Part shown: positions 1 through 13,188 of the stretch, in pieces
Position numbering within the stretch: the first letter of the stretch is position 1
How the letters are laid out: every line of letters starts with the position of its first letter
DNA from: Himantopus leucocephalus
Lineage: Eukaryota > Chordata > Aves > Charadriiformes > Recurvirostridae
Length of the DNA stretch: 64,000 bases
Direction: 5' to 3'
NCBI GenBank assembly: GCA_003993805.1
Contig: RSEF01000001.1
Coordinates: forward strand, 211,930,653 to 211,994,652
The notes under the pieces: generated by a model
Seen by the model: only the letters and a program-made list of their open reading frames with translations
Told to the model about the DNA's origin: nothing
Database searches by the model: none
Made by a program: the position numbers and the translations under genes

Positions 1-3000
1 GTTCAGGCCTTTAATATCCCAGAACGTATTTCCATTCGAACAAGCAGCAGAAAAGGAGGGTGACATGAATCTATTTCCAAACAAAAGAGATTTACGGGCT
101 AGTTGGAATTACAGCACATTTATTTTCTTTAAAGTTAATAAGCGGCACGATCCAATAATAATAATTGTATCTTATGCTTTTCATAAAGCTCTTAAGGCAC
201 TTCGTAATCAATTAACAGCTCAAGCACGTCATCATTACAGAACATTTTGCAATAATCCATTAGGAATTAATGTAGAGTGAGCTTTCCATCATCACTAAAC
301 AAACTGCTACACAGCTAGGATCCACGCCAAGCAGACAGGCTTTGAATTTTCTAATGAAGATTATACATTCCCTGCAAGCATATTGCCAGGACTTTCTATT
401 CGCCTCTTCCTCACCACCTGCAAATTTTTTTATGTTTAGCCATTTCTCTGTATTCTGGTGAGATTAGTAAAATCCAGTGTTTCTGTGCTGCATTACCTTT
501 AATTCAAACATTTAGGATAGGATGGATCATAGAAAACCCAATACGGAGTAGTTATACTCCTGGACTGAAAATCAGACTTCATGTATTTCTGAAGTCTGTC
601 TTACTTTTAAGTGAGTAAGATGGCCAAATAAACTTTTTCTGCCTCTTCTTAAATCTTGCTGCTACTCCTATTTTTTCCAGTTAATAGCTCTGGACATATC
701 CCTTCCTCCTCAGATCAAACAGCAAATGGCGAGAGAGCACCTACGTAGGTTCTTCCTAGCTGCTGTCAGACCTAGCAATTAAGTGCCTGGCTCTCACAGG
801 TATTTTAGGGCAGCAGTAATACAGTCAGGCTCCTTATATTCCAGAGATCCTGTCTGGATCTAAAATCCACGCTTGCACCTCAACAGCTCCCTCGCCTGGC
901 AATAGCAGGCTATTCCCTTTCCACCTAAGGTATTTGTGGCTTTCCCCACGATCATCTGCCCAGCAACAGTTTGTCCCTTCTTGTCTGCAGCAACAGTCTA
1001 ATGTAAGCATCTTGCCCTGAGATCAGCAGCAGGAACTTAGAGTATGATTTACAAGGAAAAAAAAGCTTCTTCTTCAAAGATTAGAACTCCTTTAGATGTC
1101 TGACATTGGGCCCCCACACTGACAGCATCACACAGGATGTAACTTTTTAAGCCGTTTAAGCGAGACATGTTTTTGTTTTACAAAGACAGCACACAGTCTA
1201 TTATTAATCTTTTGCATGAGAGACATGGCAGTTTCCCCACTGTTATGCCAGACAATATGGTTTGATTGCTTCTGCCTCCTGTCAAGTCTCCAACTGGAAA
1301 TGTGTAATATGAAATGAAGTGCAGCAAAACAGATAAGGATGTGCTGAGATAGTTAAAACAATACTGGGGTAATTAAGGATCAGTATCTATACTAGAAACA
1401 AAATAAGCCCACTGTTTGGATGGTTTGATTAACACTGCAGGGTTGTAAGGCTACCAATGACACATACTCTGTACAAAGTGGAAGGAGAAAAATCATCTTA
1501 AAATAGGAAAGTTTGACACTAAATGTTGCTTACCGGGAATATTTAACTTATTTAAAGGTTTTCTGGAAAGATTCTCCTCCAAGCAGAAACAGGAATAGAA
1601 AATGGTTCTTGCAGCAGCTATAGCAGCAAGTTATATAGTGAGAGGCCACTCTGATCTTTTTGCTAACACATACTGCATCGTTATTATGCGCTTAGACCTG
1701 TGGCAAACATAGCAATAACAAAGGAGACTGAATGCCAGTGGCAGAAAAAACTAGCAGCAACTGACTACATAAAACATGAGGAATTCCTCCTGTGCATGCC
1801 ACATTTTTTTTTTTTTTCAAAAAAGCCAAGCGCTCCTTCTTTCCCTGCACCAAAAAATGATGAAGTACTGCCTAGAAGAGCAGTGCTGAACCATGAATTG
1901 CTCTTATTAATGCTATATCATCCGACTTCAAAATACAACCTGCCTTGCTCCAGAAGGCACCAGAAACCAAGCACTGGAGTGAAGCTTACTGCCAGGCGTC
2001 TGATCCATGACTCCTGTTCTTTTGCATCTCTTTTAGAGATTACATTTGCCCTCAGTACCCTGTAACCTTACAAGGATCGGTTCCCTCCTGTGTCTAGCTG
2101 CACTTCTTTGACTATCAAAGAGAGTGATTAATTCCTGAGTCTTTAATTTTATATTTACAAAGTAATGATCCCTCTTCTTTGGAGAAGAAATACAGTCTGT
2201 GCACAACCGTTAAGTTACACCATAGCTGTGCAGTGTATGCAGTGTATGTGGGAAAAGGGGAAAGGATGGAAGCATACATTCCCATTGGCTTCAAATGGGA
2301 TATGTGACCAATAAGGAAACAAAATCTCCTTCAAAAAGATCAAGGAAAAATGAATGAAAAAATTCCCTCCAAAAGATATATTGCCTCTCTTTCTTTTCTC
2401 TCCTGCTAATCATGCCTTGTCTTGTTCACAGTCATCATCTCTCTTTTCCATGAGAGAGATATTCATGCAGCGTAGCCTCGCTCAAACTGAGAATATTCTT
2501 ACTTTATTTCCCAAAGTGAATGTATCAATTGAACCAACTCATCAACTGGAAATTACTGTGCATGAGCCAACCCCAGCTTTCAGTGTTGTCAACTGAATGA
2601 TGCACATTGCTGACAAGCTCAACAAAACAGGCCATTTCACAGTTGTGAGCTGCAAAGTGATTGAGCCAATGTAGATTTCCAGCAGTACGCTTTCCTGAAG
2701 AGCTACTGCTTCACATTCCCCTCGTGGCACAGCAAGTGTTACGGACGCTCTATCCTCATTCCTTCTGTGTGAAAAAAAACCACTGCAGTGATTATTTCTA
2801 AATAACAATTAACACCAGAGGAAGGCATATCAATATCAGCAGTGGTCTTGTGACTAGTGTACTACTAGGAGGCTGCTTAGTTTAGGTCCAAGGCTAAGCT
2901 CTGCTGGGCCTCCTGGATGCTCCTGATAAGCGTTTTACCTAACAGCTTGCTGATAAGAATGCAAGTTTGAATGCAGCCCAGGACCCAAGTGGCCCAGTTG

Positions 3001-6000
3001 CTTCTTTTTGCCTTAAAGGTTTGAGCTTGTTTTCCCATTAAAGTGCCATAATGTCCAAGTTACAGAGCACTCAATGTCACTCTTGGCCACCTTTGCTGAA
3101 GCTGTTCCACTCTGCGTAGAATAATTAATATTCACAGGGTCCTGAGAAAGTATGGCTTGTAACTTAGTGATTAAGGTGGACGTCTGGAGAGGGGATGGGG
3201 TTTCTTGTCTGTTCTCCAGGGATTATGAGAGTTTTAATTTACTAAGTATGTGACTGAAAATTTAAGATGAATGCTGAGCAGGCAATGCACAATGACACAG
3301 ACTTAAATTTGGTCATAACACTACTCAGAGATGAACTGCTGTGGTAAAGGAGCAGCTTTACCACTTGCTTCTCCAATGTGGATCACAATTGGATGCTGGT
3401 GCCTTATGAAGTGACTTCAAACTGTGATCAAGTGCAACACTCCAGTGTAATCCACATTTCTGTAGGATCAAATACAACCGCACAGCTATAGTGCAGTTGA
3501 GTAACTTCCTCTAACTACAACTAAAGTAGAAGAACTAGGCTACGTGCTCCTTGGATGCACAGAGGGTTGTTCAATCATTTAAATCAGCTCCCGTTACATT
3601 GCTGGGCAACTAAGTCAGGATACGGCAAGCTTCAGTAGGTCTCTAAGATGAAGCGAAACCTAATTCCAGTTGTTGGGGTTTTTTTGTAATGATCTTGACA
3701 CATAATACTTAGCAAAAATGATTGATTCAATCTTCAGAAATTAGTAGAAGATTCCCATTGATTTCAGAGGGTCACAGAAATTACTCACTCCAAACCAACA
3801 GCCTTTACTTTTAAGAATCGGTGATAAACTAGACGAGTTACACTTTTTAATCTAAATAATTTTCTCTGGAAAGCTCGATTTCTACAGATGTGGGGGTTTT
3901 ATGTGAAACTATCAATTTCAAAACAATTTCTATTAGGAAATAGTGAAAATCTTCCTCTTTCAGTATTCCACAAATGAGAAATGTTTAACTTCAAAACTGC
4001 CATTTAGGGACGAAGCTCATATAAAAGAAATTTAAATTGAAACAAAATATTTGGAACAGATTAAGGTAAAACACTGTAACTCATCTAAAATTAATTTATT
4101 TTTATTGAAGAATTTAACAGAGACAATTCTCATCCCACTCATCTCCCTGCCCCTCAAAAAAAGGAGAAGAAGCTTTTGTCCCACTTGGAATAAGGAAAAC
4201 TTCTGCCCCATTGGGAATAAGAAGAGCTTATTTCAAGATTTTCACAGACTGAAAAAAATATTTCCCAGCCACCTCTACCAAATAGACTACTGTGTCTCAG
4301 AGCTGTAAATACAGTTTGCAGATCTCACATCTGTTTTTTGTTTACAGTGATGGTAAGATATCTGTATAGGTAAGTCAGGTTTTCCATGACAACAGTGTGC
4401 ACTTCTACATTTCTAGCTAGTGGTGGTTCTTGAAAACACAAGAATAAGAGAATACAGAAAAAGAACCTTACAGAAAAAACAGCAAGAATCTAAAGAGGCA
4501 GAATTAGGTAATGCATAGAGTAGCTGAGCTTGTTCAAGTAGGTAATTGTATTAGTATTGACTCAGTGTAACCATCTCTCTTTCATAAACGAATGCTTTGC
4601 ATGACTGGTTTTCTGTGAGTACAAATACATCGGATTTTTTCTTGTTATTGAATTTTATAGGAAAAAAACCCCAAACTACATAGATGGAGGTAAAGCGAAC
4701 TAATCCCTAATATTTTATAAGAGAGGAAGAATGAAACATACATAGCAGTGAATCCAAATGTAACTAGAGATTATTTTAACTGCTAGGGTACATGATCATG
4801 CTCATCTCCACTGGAAAATGACCTGAAACCAAATCTGAAGCCATCAGGAACGTACTATTTCAAATACCCCACCCCTGACTGTGAGCTTCCATGTGGGTCC
4901 AGTTTCAAAACAGAATTTCATGCCCACCTCACCTTTGTGAGATTGCTCCTGTAGTCCCTGCTCATGCTGAGTAGCACCTGCCCATGTAAGTTATTAGACT
5001 GAAGAAGGGGGTGAGAGCATCTCCCCCCTTCACTTCTCACAACACGGCATGAAAAGTGCAATATATATCTTTGCATTATAAATATAAAACCTTTGGGGAA
5101 AGAAAAAACAAAGGTTATGAACGTGGCCTCTGGGATCCACAAGACTGAATTGATAAGAACGACCACAGATACAATATTAGACATTATATCCATGGATACA
5201 ATGTGGAGACAGACTTTGGAATTGAGCCCAGAAAGAACTGCTGATACAAGACCGAGTTCCTTATGCTTCTCCTAAAATCTCAAAGTCTGATATTAATAAA
5301 TAAAGAGGTTTTCAGACTGGAATTAAACTTGCATAGTTTTTGAGGGACAGGTCTTTACTGCCTAGTTCAGTTTGCATGACAATATAACCCTCAGACTCTG
5401 CCCAAGCTTTCGAGAAATGTGGTAGTTGGGAAAGTCTTTACAGTCAAGTTACAAACTTCTTTTCAGTAGCAGGTAAACAGGAACCAAACATTATCTTTTT
5501 ATCATGTTATATATGAAAATGTCTTATAAGGGTATCATTAGTGATATTACTGGAACAAGCCGATCTACAGCCAGAATCTACTCCACCCCTCCACCCAACT
5601 GTAAGCATAATGCCTTGACCCCTCTCGTCTGACATAAACACATACGTCCACTTTACAGTCCAAGCCTGACTGACCTCTCTTCCTAAACCCAAAGGCCTGT
5701 GAACAAGACATCCCAGCCAGTCTGACATCTCCACCCTCTCTAGTCACCAGTCCACACAATCCAGCATCTCACTTTTGATGGTTTTGGTGGAGGAAAAGAT
5801 AAATAAAAGTACACCTGTCCGGTTTTGCCCAGGCAAGTGAGGGAACAAGGAAGAGAAAACTTCCTAATCATTTTGGGAAATCATCTGAACTCCTGAGAGA
5901 TGAGATACTGGCCTAATACAGAACTGCATGTACTATGAGCAAAGCAAGGACTACAGACACAATTCTGCTCATTATGCCATGACCCATGAAGAAAGGAAAT

Positions 6001-9000
6001 GCTTCACAGATTCATAGCTCCTGAGACCAAAAGGAACTGCATTGTGTCCAGCCCATAACCTTAGCACACAGGCTGCAAACTTCTTCCAGATGATTAATGC
6101 ATATTTTGTAAAAAAGATATTAACTCCTACTTTAAAAAGAAAACTAAGTTAAATGATCTACCACTTCCTTGTTAAGGCACCCTACGGTTTAATTATTCTC
6201 ACAGATTGCATTTTATTTCAAGGTTGAATCTATCCCACTCTGACTTAAAGCTTTTGGATTTTGCAATGTCATCAAATGTGAAGGCCCATGACAAAGAATT
6301 ATAGTGACACCTATGTCAAAAAAGCACAGTACCCATCTCTCTGCTAAACATGCTAAACACAAAGCTGGATAATACTGCTATGTGATTTTTTAGTGTTATC
6401 CAGGGATACCTACACTCCCTTTAATTATATTATTTTACTTCCCCGGTCACTGTAAGGTGATCAGGGAAGCAGGAGGAAGCAGAAGGTTCTGTGATGTGCC
6501 AGGAAAAAAATAAAGGACATGCTGTAAACAATATCTATGTGCCAAATGCTACTGGATCTTTCAACAGACCATTGAGCAGTCAACAGCTCCAGTCTGGAAT
6601 TAGGCTGATTGTTTAGAGAAAAAGTTCTCAACCGAATCAGCCGTTTGGATATCTGGCTGCTGTGACTGAGGAAAAAAATAAAAGAGCTCACAGCATTAGT
6701 ATGCTTACAAGGGAGGCAATTTATCTGCTATAAGTCATGGAACTGCACATTAACTTTTAAAACTAAAAGCTTTTCACACTTAAGTTTCTCCAAAACATTT
6801 TGTGCTCTAACACTGAAGATAACAGCAACAGAAGAAGTTGATGGCTGGTGTGAGAATCCCAAAGGAAGTGACAGTAGGTGTTTGCCAGTTAAGTATCTTT
6901 TTATGTCAAGAAGAAAAAATAAAAAATGTCAAACTATACCTAAAACTAACTACAAATGTGTAAGCTAATAGAATTAATTTGCACTAGATTCTCTAAAAGT
7001 CTCCACTCCTCCTGTAAATAGTCAGTTTCCTTCAATTCTTAAAAGATCAATAGGAGTCGAAAGCATTTAGTAACTTGCAGGAAGTTGCTCAGCACTACAC
7101 CATGGTGTTTATAGTGCAGATTTTGAAAGTCTGGCTGGTATGACAGATTCTTCAGAAAGAAAGACATCTTGAAGCAAAGAAAATCTTTGCTCAAGCGTAT
7201 GTCTTCAGGGATTCACCGTAAGTCACATAACTGTTAATATATTTATGATGATTGAATGTGAAAATGTCATATGTAGACATCAACTTCCCAAACAGTTGTG
7301 ATTTAGAGAGCTGCAGGTGTTGCCTTAGTAAATTTCATATAGTTCAGTGCCAAAAGACGAGACAGCATGAAAAATTATAAGCAGATCTACTAAAGCATTT
7401 ATATCAATAGTCTGTACTGAAGAAAGCTTTGTCAACGTCCATGACTTATCTTTCCACTTCTGTAAAACATGTCTAATCTGACTTTTAGTCACAATATTTA
7501 GCTACCTGAAAGATAAAGTATAATGTAACACTATACATTTCTCCTCTTTCAGTCTTTCTCAGCTTTGGAACTGTGAGCCTTTGAAAGCAGATGACATACT
7601 CAATTATTATCAAGTAATTTTTTTTATCTGTCATTTGATCACTTGTGACAGCGAATGAAATGTAAAAAGACTAAACATGCACTACAGAATTAGCCTCCAA
7701 AATAGAACAGTTATTGTAGAGTATCCAACATACAAAATGTAAATTACCTGTCAGAAGTTTCTGAATAATAGTTTTATGCTTTTCAGATAAGATCAGCCAA
7801 AGTTCTGGTGACATCACATTTCTATATCTTTCAGAATATTACACGTCCTGTCCTGCTGAAAAAGGAATTTTGAAGTCCAAGAGTCCTGCTGTAAACTAGA
7901 GTTCTAGGGAAAAGGGATAGTGTCTTAGTGTGTTTTAGTCTTAGCTTCAAATGTTCCTAGATCAGAATTTCTCCTTTTGTAAATCAATATAGTTTCACTA
8001 ACTTCAATGGAGCTACGCCAACTTAGTAGCAGCAGATGAATCCAGCCCTTTTTCTATCACAATTTGCATTTTTGTCCAAAGGTTACTTTAGGCTCTACAC
8101 TGAGCAAACCGTTGTGATTGCAAAACTGTCATCCAGAGCTCAGAAGAAGAGTTCTGTAGGATGGTGACAGTGCACTTCTTTTACCTTGGACCGGCTTTCT
8201 GTTTGAAGAACTTATCCCACAGTTTGTCAAGTCAGAAGAAAGCACTGTGATAATTTACTCTGACTTTCTGTATATATAGACACCATCACAATTTCTGGGC
8301 TCAATTCTTGTGTGAACTACAGTACAGCAGTTTTTTTAGGAAAGCATCCTGTCTCAATTTAGACATTACCAGTATTGACATTTTTCAAGTCATACCGGAT
8401 GTATATTACTGTTTGCTTGCATGTTTTTAATCTCATTCTTAGCGTGAATATGTTGAACTCTAACTTTCATCAGGTATGCTGAAGAGTCTGTTCCTGAAGT
8501 CTCGTCCCCCTCATAGGTACTTCCAGTTCACAGCCAATTCACTCCCTAAAGCATCTCTTTGATATGCTTGTTCTACCACAGTTAGATTGAGCTCCAAAGA
8601 TCTCCTCTCCAGAAGAGAAAGAGTACTATAGTCTTGGGGACAGTTCAGTGACTGTCATGACTTCATGACATCTATCATGAAGTCATCTCTGAGAAGACAG
8701 ACTAAGAACCAGGTCGATTTCTCATTTTTCAGAGAGTACCAAACTACGTTCAGACAGTAATAATTAATGATCACTTGTGTTCTGAGGCAGCTGCTGAGCT
8801 AGAAAACAAGGCATTCGTTATCCATCAGCTCGGGTACCATTATTACCAGGACAAAAAATTTCTGGGCCTTATCTTTCAGTACTTTCTTCAGTACTTCAGT
8901 AATTTCAACTCAGAGCTTGTCTTTGACTTCCCTGGCAACAGAGAAGTCTCATAAGGTGGTATTCATCTCACACAGCTTTAAATGTTTAAATCTGATCTAC

Positions 9001-9240
9001 TTCTTAAGTACTTTGTATAGTCTGTGAACCTAAATAGGAACTTCCATGGCACATCCCTCCCATCCAAAACTTAACAGGCTGAATATCACCTAGCTTGGGT
9101 GTTTCAAGTAATTGTAAGGGAGATTTCCATGTTAAATCTGTCTATTTGACATGAGAGAAAGAAGATTTTGTGTCCTACTTTGAGGTAGAACAAAACCAAT
9201 TTTCTCTTCAGTAATTTTACTTTTCAGTTAAGTCTCTTTT
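1..9240. other. AT-rich intergenic DNA with no supported gene
   Basis: I read both strands and found only scattered open frames of 60-120 codons. None has a recognisable domain, coding-like composition or paired splice sites. The sequence is AT-rich with short poly-A and poly-T runs. The only distinct structure is the hairpin near 8.67 kb. It lies upstream of the CpG island and so is probably the 5' flank of SMCO4. An unrecognised non-coding RNA or distal enhancer cannot be excluded. Confidence 0.6.
8657..8686. repeat. Perfect 12-bp inverted repeat with 6-nt loop
   Basis: The left arm atgacttcatga (8657-8668) is the exact reverse complement of tcatgaagtcat (8675-8686), separated by catcta. 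An overlapping smaller palindrome, gtcatgac, starts at 8654. It could form a hairpin or bind a symmetric factor; no function is implied by its setting. Confidence 0.85.
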
Positions 9241-9274
9241 AACTAACGGCACTCTGTGAAACTAACGACACTCT
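9241..9274. repeat. Short direct duplication (16 bp, 18-bp spacing)
   Basis: aactaacggcactctg at 9241 recurs as aactaacgacactctg at 9259 with one mismatch. It sits about 140 bp before the larger tandem repeat and may mark the same unstable locus. Confidence 0.7.
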
Positions 9275-9413
9275 GATGACACAATTCAGGGGAGGTCCCA
9301 TAGGAGTATGGTATGAACACAGAATAAGGAAAACAAGAGTCCAGAGTAAATCTGAAGAAAGCACGGAACCAAAAAGAAATCAAAGAAAGGAAAAGGAGTT
9401 CTTGAAAGGTAAT

Positions 9414-9793
9414 GACATTAGCAAAACACAGAGGTGGAACTGCACACGCATGGGAAGGATTTGCTGTAAGCATGATGTGGCTCTGGCACCATTTGGNTGA
9501 TATAGCAAAACCCAGAGGTGGACCTGCACACGCGTGGGAAGGATTTGCTGTAAGCATGATGTGGCTCCGGCACCATTTGGAGAAAAAGAAGTTAAGAACT
9601 GCTGGAGCCTGTGAAAATCACAAATCCAAAGAGTCTTGGCAAGCNAGACATTAGCAAAACACAGAGGTGGAACTGCACACGCATGGGAAGGATTTGCTGT
9701 AAGCATGATGTGGCTCTGGCACCATTTGGAGAAAAAGAAGTTAAGAACAGCTGGAGCCTGTGAAAATCACAAATCCAAAGAGTCTTGGCAAGC
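9414..9793. repeat. Tandem repeat, unit about 147 bp, three copies, interrupted by Ns
   Basis: Copy A (9414-9496) is cut off after about 83 bp by a single N at 9497. Copy B (about 9499-9644) is full length and ends at a single N at 9645. Copy C (9647-9793) is full length and leads into unique sequence. A is identical to the first 83 bp of C, while B differs at several sites, for example cccagagg for acacagagg and gcgtggg for gcatggg. Open frames run through the unit on both strands, but they repeat with it and resemble no protein. The single Ns at copy edges suggest gap filling of an array whose true copy number is unknown. Confidence 0.85.
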
Positions 9794-12179
9794 AGTATTT
9801 GTTTCTTATTATCAGGAAATATTTTGTCAGTTGAGAAAGATATCGTCTGGAAGGTTTTGCCACTGTAAGTTCTCAGAGAAGGAAAAAAATTCTCCAGGGA
9901 AAGGCCCTTGTAGTGTATACGTACGTGCACCCATATAATTACATTTTGTATTTGAACTTGTACCTACTACCACAGTTACTGCACTTCAATTACTGTTTAT
10001 GTGTAATTTTTTCTCTTTCTCTCTGTACACGCACATATGTAAAAACATATGCATTTATTAAAAGAGTAAGCTGCTACTGTCACAGAAGTAGGATACAACA
10101 AAAGGAAAAAAAATCTGAATTCAGTAATAGCATTTCCCCTCCTTTTACAGTACTACATTAAAAAATCTATAAATTCTGAGCAGGTTTAAGGGGAGATTAC
10201 TGCACAATGATAGCTCAACCTGAAAATACTTTTTTTCTAGATTAAAAATAAAATAATAAAGATTATAATATAATCCTGGCAGCAGATTTTTACATCTACA
10301 TCCAAAGGACATGCAGGTTTATTGAAGAACAGTGCAATTTCTTAAAATGTGAACCGAACCTTTTACTGAGTTGTACTGCAGACTCCACTGCTGCAATCGA
10401 TACTCCAAACAGCCCTATTTTTCTTGGGCAAAAAACATACATATATCTGACATTTGAGGAAGCCAGGTGAATAAATCAATAGCTAAACAAAAATGCACTT
10501 AATCATATCTATTCTGGACAGAGGCAGATTGGAAAATCCTATATGGTCCAGGTATTGCCTTCTGCTTAAAGCTTAGAAATGAATCTGTGTTTCCTAAATG
10601 ACAATGTCAGAGCATTGCTGAAGCTAGAGTGATTACAGTAGCAATTAACTGTGTGCCAGCCAGCATTACACAGATCTATTGCTCAAACTTAAGTTCACAT
10701 ATAGTTTGTTGTTAGAGTACTTTCGCATAAATACAGAACTTAATAACCAACAAATTATGTACTTTGTAAGTGTAACAGCTTTACTGGAATATGTAGCAAA
10801 GATTCACACATTCACTTTAACTTTAAATCTACTGGGCTGCATTTTCTCACCTAGAGTCAGCCCAAGGAGGAATTTAATATAGACACATACTTTATCTCTC
10901 CTTAATGGTTTTAAGCAGTGAGCATTATTGGACATTTCTCATGGCGTTGCAGGTGATCACTAAACATACGAAATAGCCCCACTAAATGAGTATAGATAAC
11001 TCTAATGCCAAAAATTTCTACATTCAAAGGTACTTGTGCACAGAACAGCTGCCATGCTTAAAGGTGCTCTTTTACTTGACATTACTTCATAAAGCCCTTT
11101 GAGATAACCACAGTGCGAGAGATGTTTTAGAAAAACACAATTTTATTTCTTCTCTGCTTTAGCCCTAAGCAGTTCAGCATTATTTGAACATCAGCAACAG
11201 CACTTCTTTACAACTTCAAAGTCAGATTCTAATCTCAAATTGGCAGTGCACCTCGAGATTAAAAACCTGCCCAGCACTGGAAGAAATGGATGTTTTCAGC
11301 AGCAAGAAGAGCAATAGGAGGTAACAACACGACAGTCTAATATCACTCAATTAGAAGGTATATTAAGGTTACACTGAGGTGCCTGACATGAACTCTCTTA
11401 CAGGAAACACTTTAAGAAAGGCATGAGGAAAAGGATGACACCATTAAGCTTGGGAAGACTTTCGTAACTGTTATTAACCTGGAAGAAGGGCCAGATTCCT
11501 CCCAGCTGACCTTTTCAGCGAAAACCACCATGTCGGGTGCTCTGCAACCATGAAGCCCAGGTAATGTCTTTTATTTTCAAAATGTGTAACCCTAAAAAGA
11601 AGAAAACGCAAACAGATGTCTGAGATCTTTTATTTTCTACCAGTTACAGCATGGCGAGAGGTCTCTTCTCCTCAGGAAGGAAGAAGAGTATCTCCGTGGT
11701 GCAGCCAGCCTAAACCATGGAGGCTGGGAAGCGGCTATGGGTGTTTTGGGCTCCTGCCGGCACAGAGGTAGCAGCAGTTGGGGCTGGGTGACACAGGGCT
11801 CCTCAGCAAAGTCAGGCCTCCCGCTGTCCCCAGTCAGCCCCTGTTCCTGCAGGATGCCGGGACCGCTCTCCATTTTGATTTTAGGCCCATTATTGCAGAG
11901 TTTGATCAACTCAACAAGCACTTCCCTCCTGCTGACACGCAAGAAAGCAACTGCTGTTGTGATTTCACCTCTTTTGGCATTCTCCTTTTTAATTCACCAA
12001 TAAATGCAACATCGCACGACTTGCCGGTCAGGCTTTCCGTGCAGCCCCCCACGACATTTCCACTTGGACTGCCGATGATTTCCACACTCCCCTTTCCCAC
12101 CCGCTCCGGCGCACCTGCCCCCCACAGCCGGCGGGACGAAACCCGAGGGGGCCCAGGCGGATGGGGGGGTCGGCTGTAA
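9794..12179. other. Non-coding flank before the CpG island
   Basis: The segment starts AT-rich and GC content rises after about 11.6 kb towards the CpG island. Overlapping open frames on both strands at 11.6-12.2 kb reflect that rise and have no recognisable domains or splice structure. The part nearest the island may hold proximal regulatory DNA for SMCO4. Confidence 0.5.
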
Positions 12180-12270
12180 CTCACCCAACTTCACAGCCAC
12201 ACCGCGGTTCCCTTCAGCCGGGCGCTGCCCGACCCCCCGCCCGCCGCGGCGGGCGCTGAGGCGCCGCAGC

Positions 12271-12470
12271 GACTCCCCTCAGCGCCCCGTCCCTCAGCTT
12301 CCCGCCCTCACGGCGGGACTCCCCTCAGCGCCCCGAGCCTCGTCCCTCAGCTTCCCGCCCTCACGGCGGGGCTCCCCTCAGCGACCCGAGCCTCGTCCCT
12401 CAGCTTCCCGCCCTTACGGCGGAGCTCCCCTCGGCGCCCCGAGCCTCGCCCCTCAGTTCCCCGCCCCTCA
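12271..12470. repeat. GC-rich minisatellite, about 53-bp unit, roughly four copies
   Basis: Successive copies share ctcccctcagcg, then ccccgagcctcgtccctcag, then cttcccgccctcacggcggg. The first copy lacks the gagcctc segment and the last is degenerate. Each full copy contains an inverted pair, cccgcc...ggcggg. The array lies inside the CpG island. Confidence 0.85.
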
Positions 12471-12723
12471 GCCCCCCGCGCCGCCGCGGCAGGGGGGCGG
12501 GCCGCGGTCCCTCGGCGGCGGCAGCGCAGCCGCGGCTGGGGGGGACCGGGGCGAGGCTCGGGGGCAGCGGGTCCCTCGGCGTGCGGCAGAGGGCGCCCCG
12601 CATTCCGCCAGAGCGGGGCCGGGAGGAGCCTCCGGCGCGGCGCGGCCGGGGAGAGAGAAGAGAGGGAGGGAGCTGCCACGTCCTCTGCGCCGAGGGAAGC
12701 CAGCCCGCGCCTCAGCCCCACGT

Positions 12724-12804
12724 GTGGCGGAGCGGGGAAGTTGCCGGCGGCCACCTCGGACTCTGCCCCTCTCCCGCCGCTGCCCGTCCTTTCCCGTCCC
12801 TCGG
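12724..12804 (+). other. SMCO4: Candidate 3' end of SMCO4 non-coding exon 1 (splice donor at 12,805)
   Basis: The sequence ccctcgg|gtaagc provides a good 5' splice site, with GT at 12805-12806, within the CpG island. It is the best plus-strand donor I see there and could join to the acceptor at 41,210. A weaker alternative is ctcag|gtgcgg, with GT at 13378-13379. The exon start shown is arbitrary; only the donor is proposed. Confidence 0.4.
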
Positions 12805-13182
12805 GTAAGCGCAACTCCAAGTCAGGGCGGGCGGCGGCCCGCTCCCGCCCGCTGTCCCGGGGGGAGGCCGGCGGGGCGGTGGGTGCGGGCGGCTGGAGGC
12901 GTTGTGTAGGGGGCGGCGGGGGGCGCCGAGGGTCGAGCCGGTATCCCCGGGGGAGCGGCGGGCTGGGCTCCCGGGCGGGCCAACTTCCTGCGGACTTTGG
13001 CTCCGAGCGCTCCTTCCCGGGGCAGCGGGAGCGGCCCGGGGGTCCGGCGGCCGCGGTTAAAACCGGAAAGTTTTAAAAGCCGGTGTGCGGGCTGGGTGCC
13101 GCGGCGCGGAGCCGGCCGGCGAAGCGTGGCTCGGCGGCGGAGAGCCGCCGCCTCAGCGTGTGTGGCGGGGGGGGGGGACGCC

Positions 13183-13188
13183 NNNNNN
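13183..13188. other. Assembly gap (6 N) beside poly-G in the CpG island
   Basis: Six Ns follow a G-run in very GC-rich DNA, a typical sequencing failure point. Other short gaps in this region are single Ns at 13547, 13736 and 16906, all inside poly-T tracts. Confidence 0.95.

Noticed and set aside
9243..9938. Several 75-112 codon frames on both strands
   Set aside because: They follow the 147-bp tandem repeat, repeat themselves with it, contain Ns and match no protein I know.
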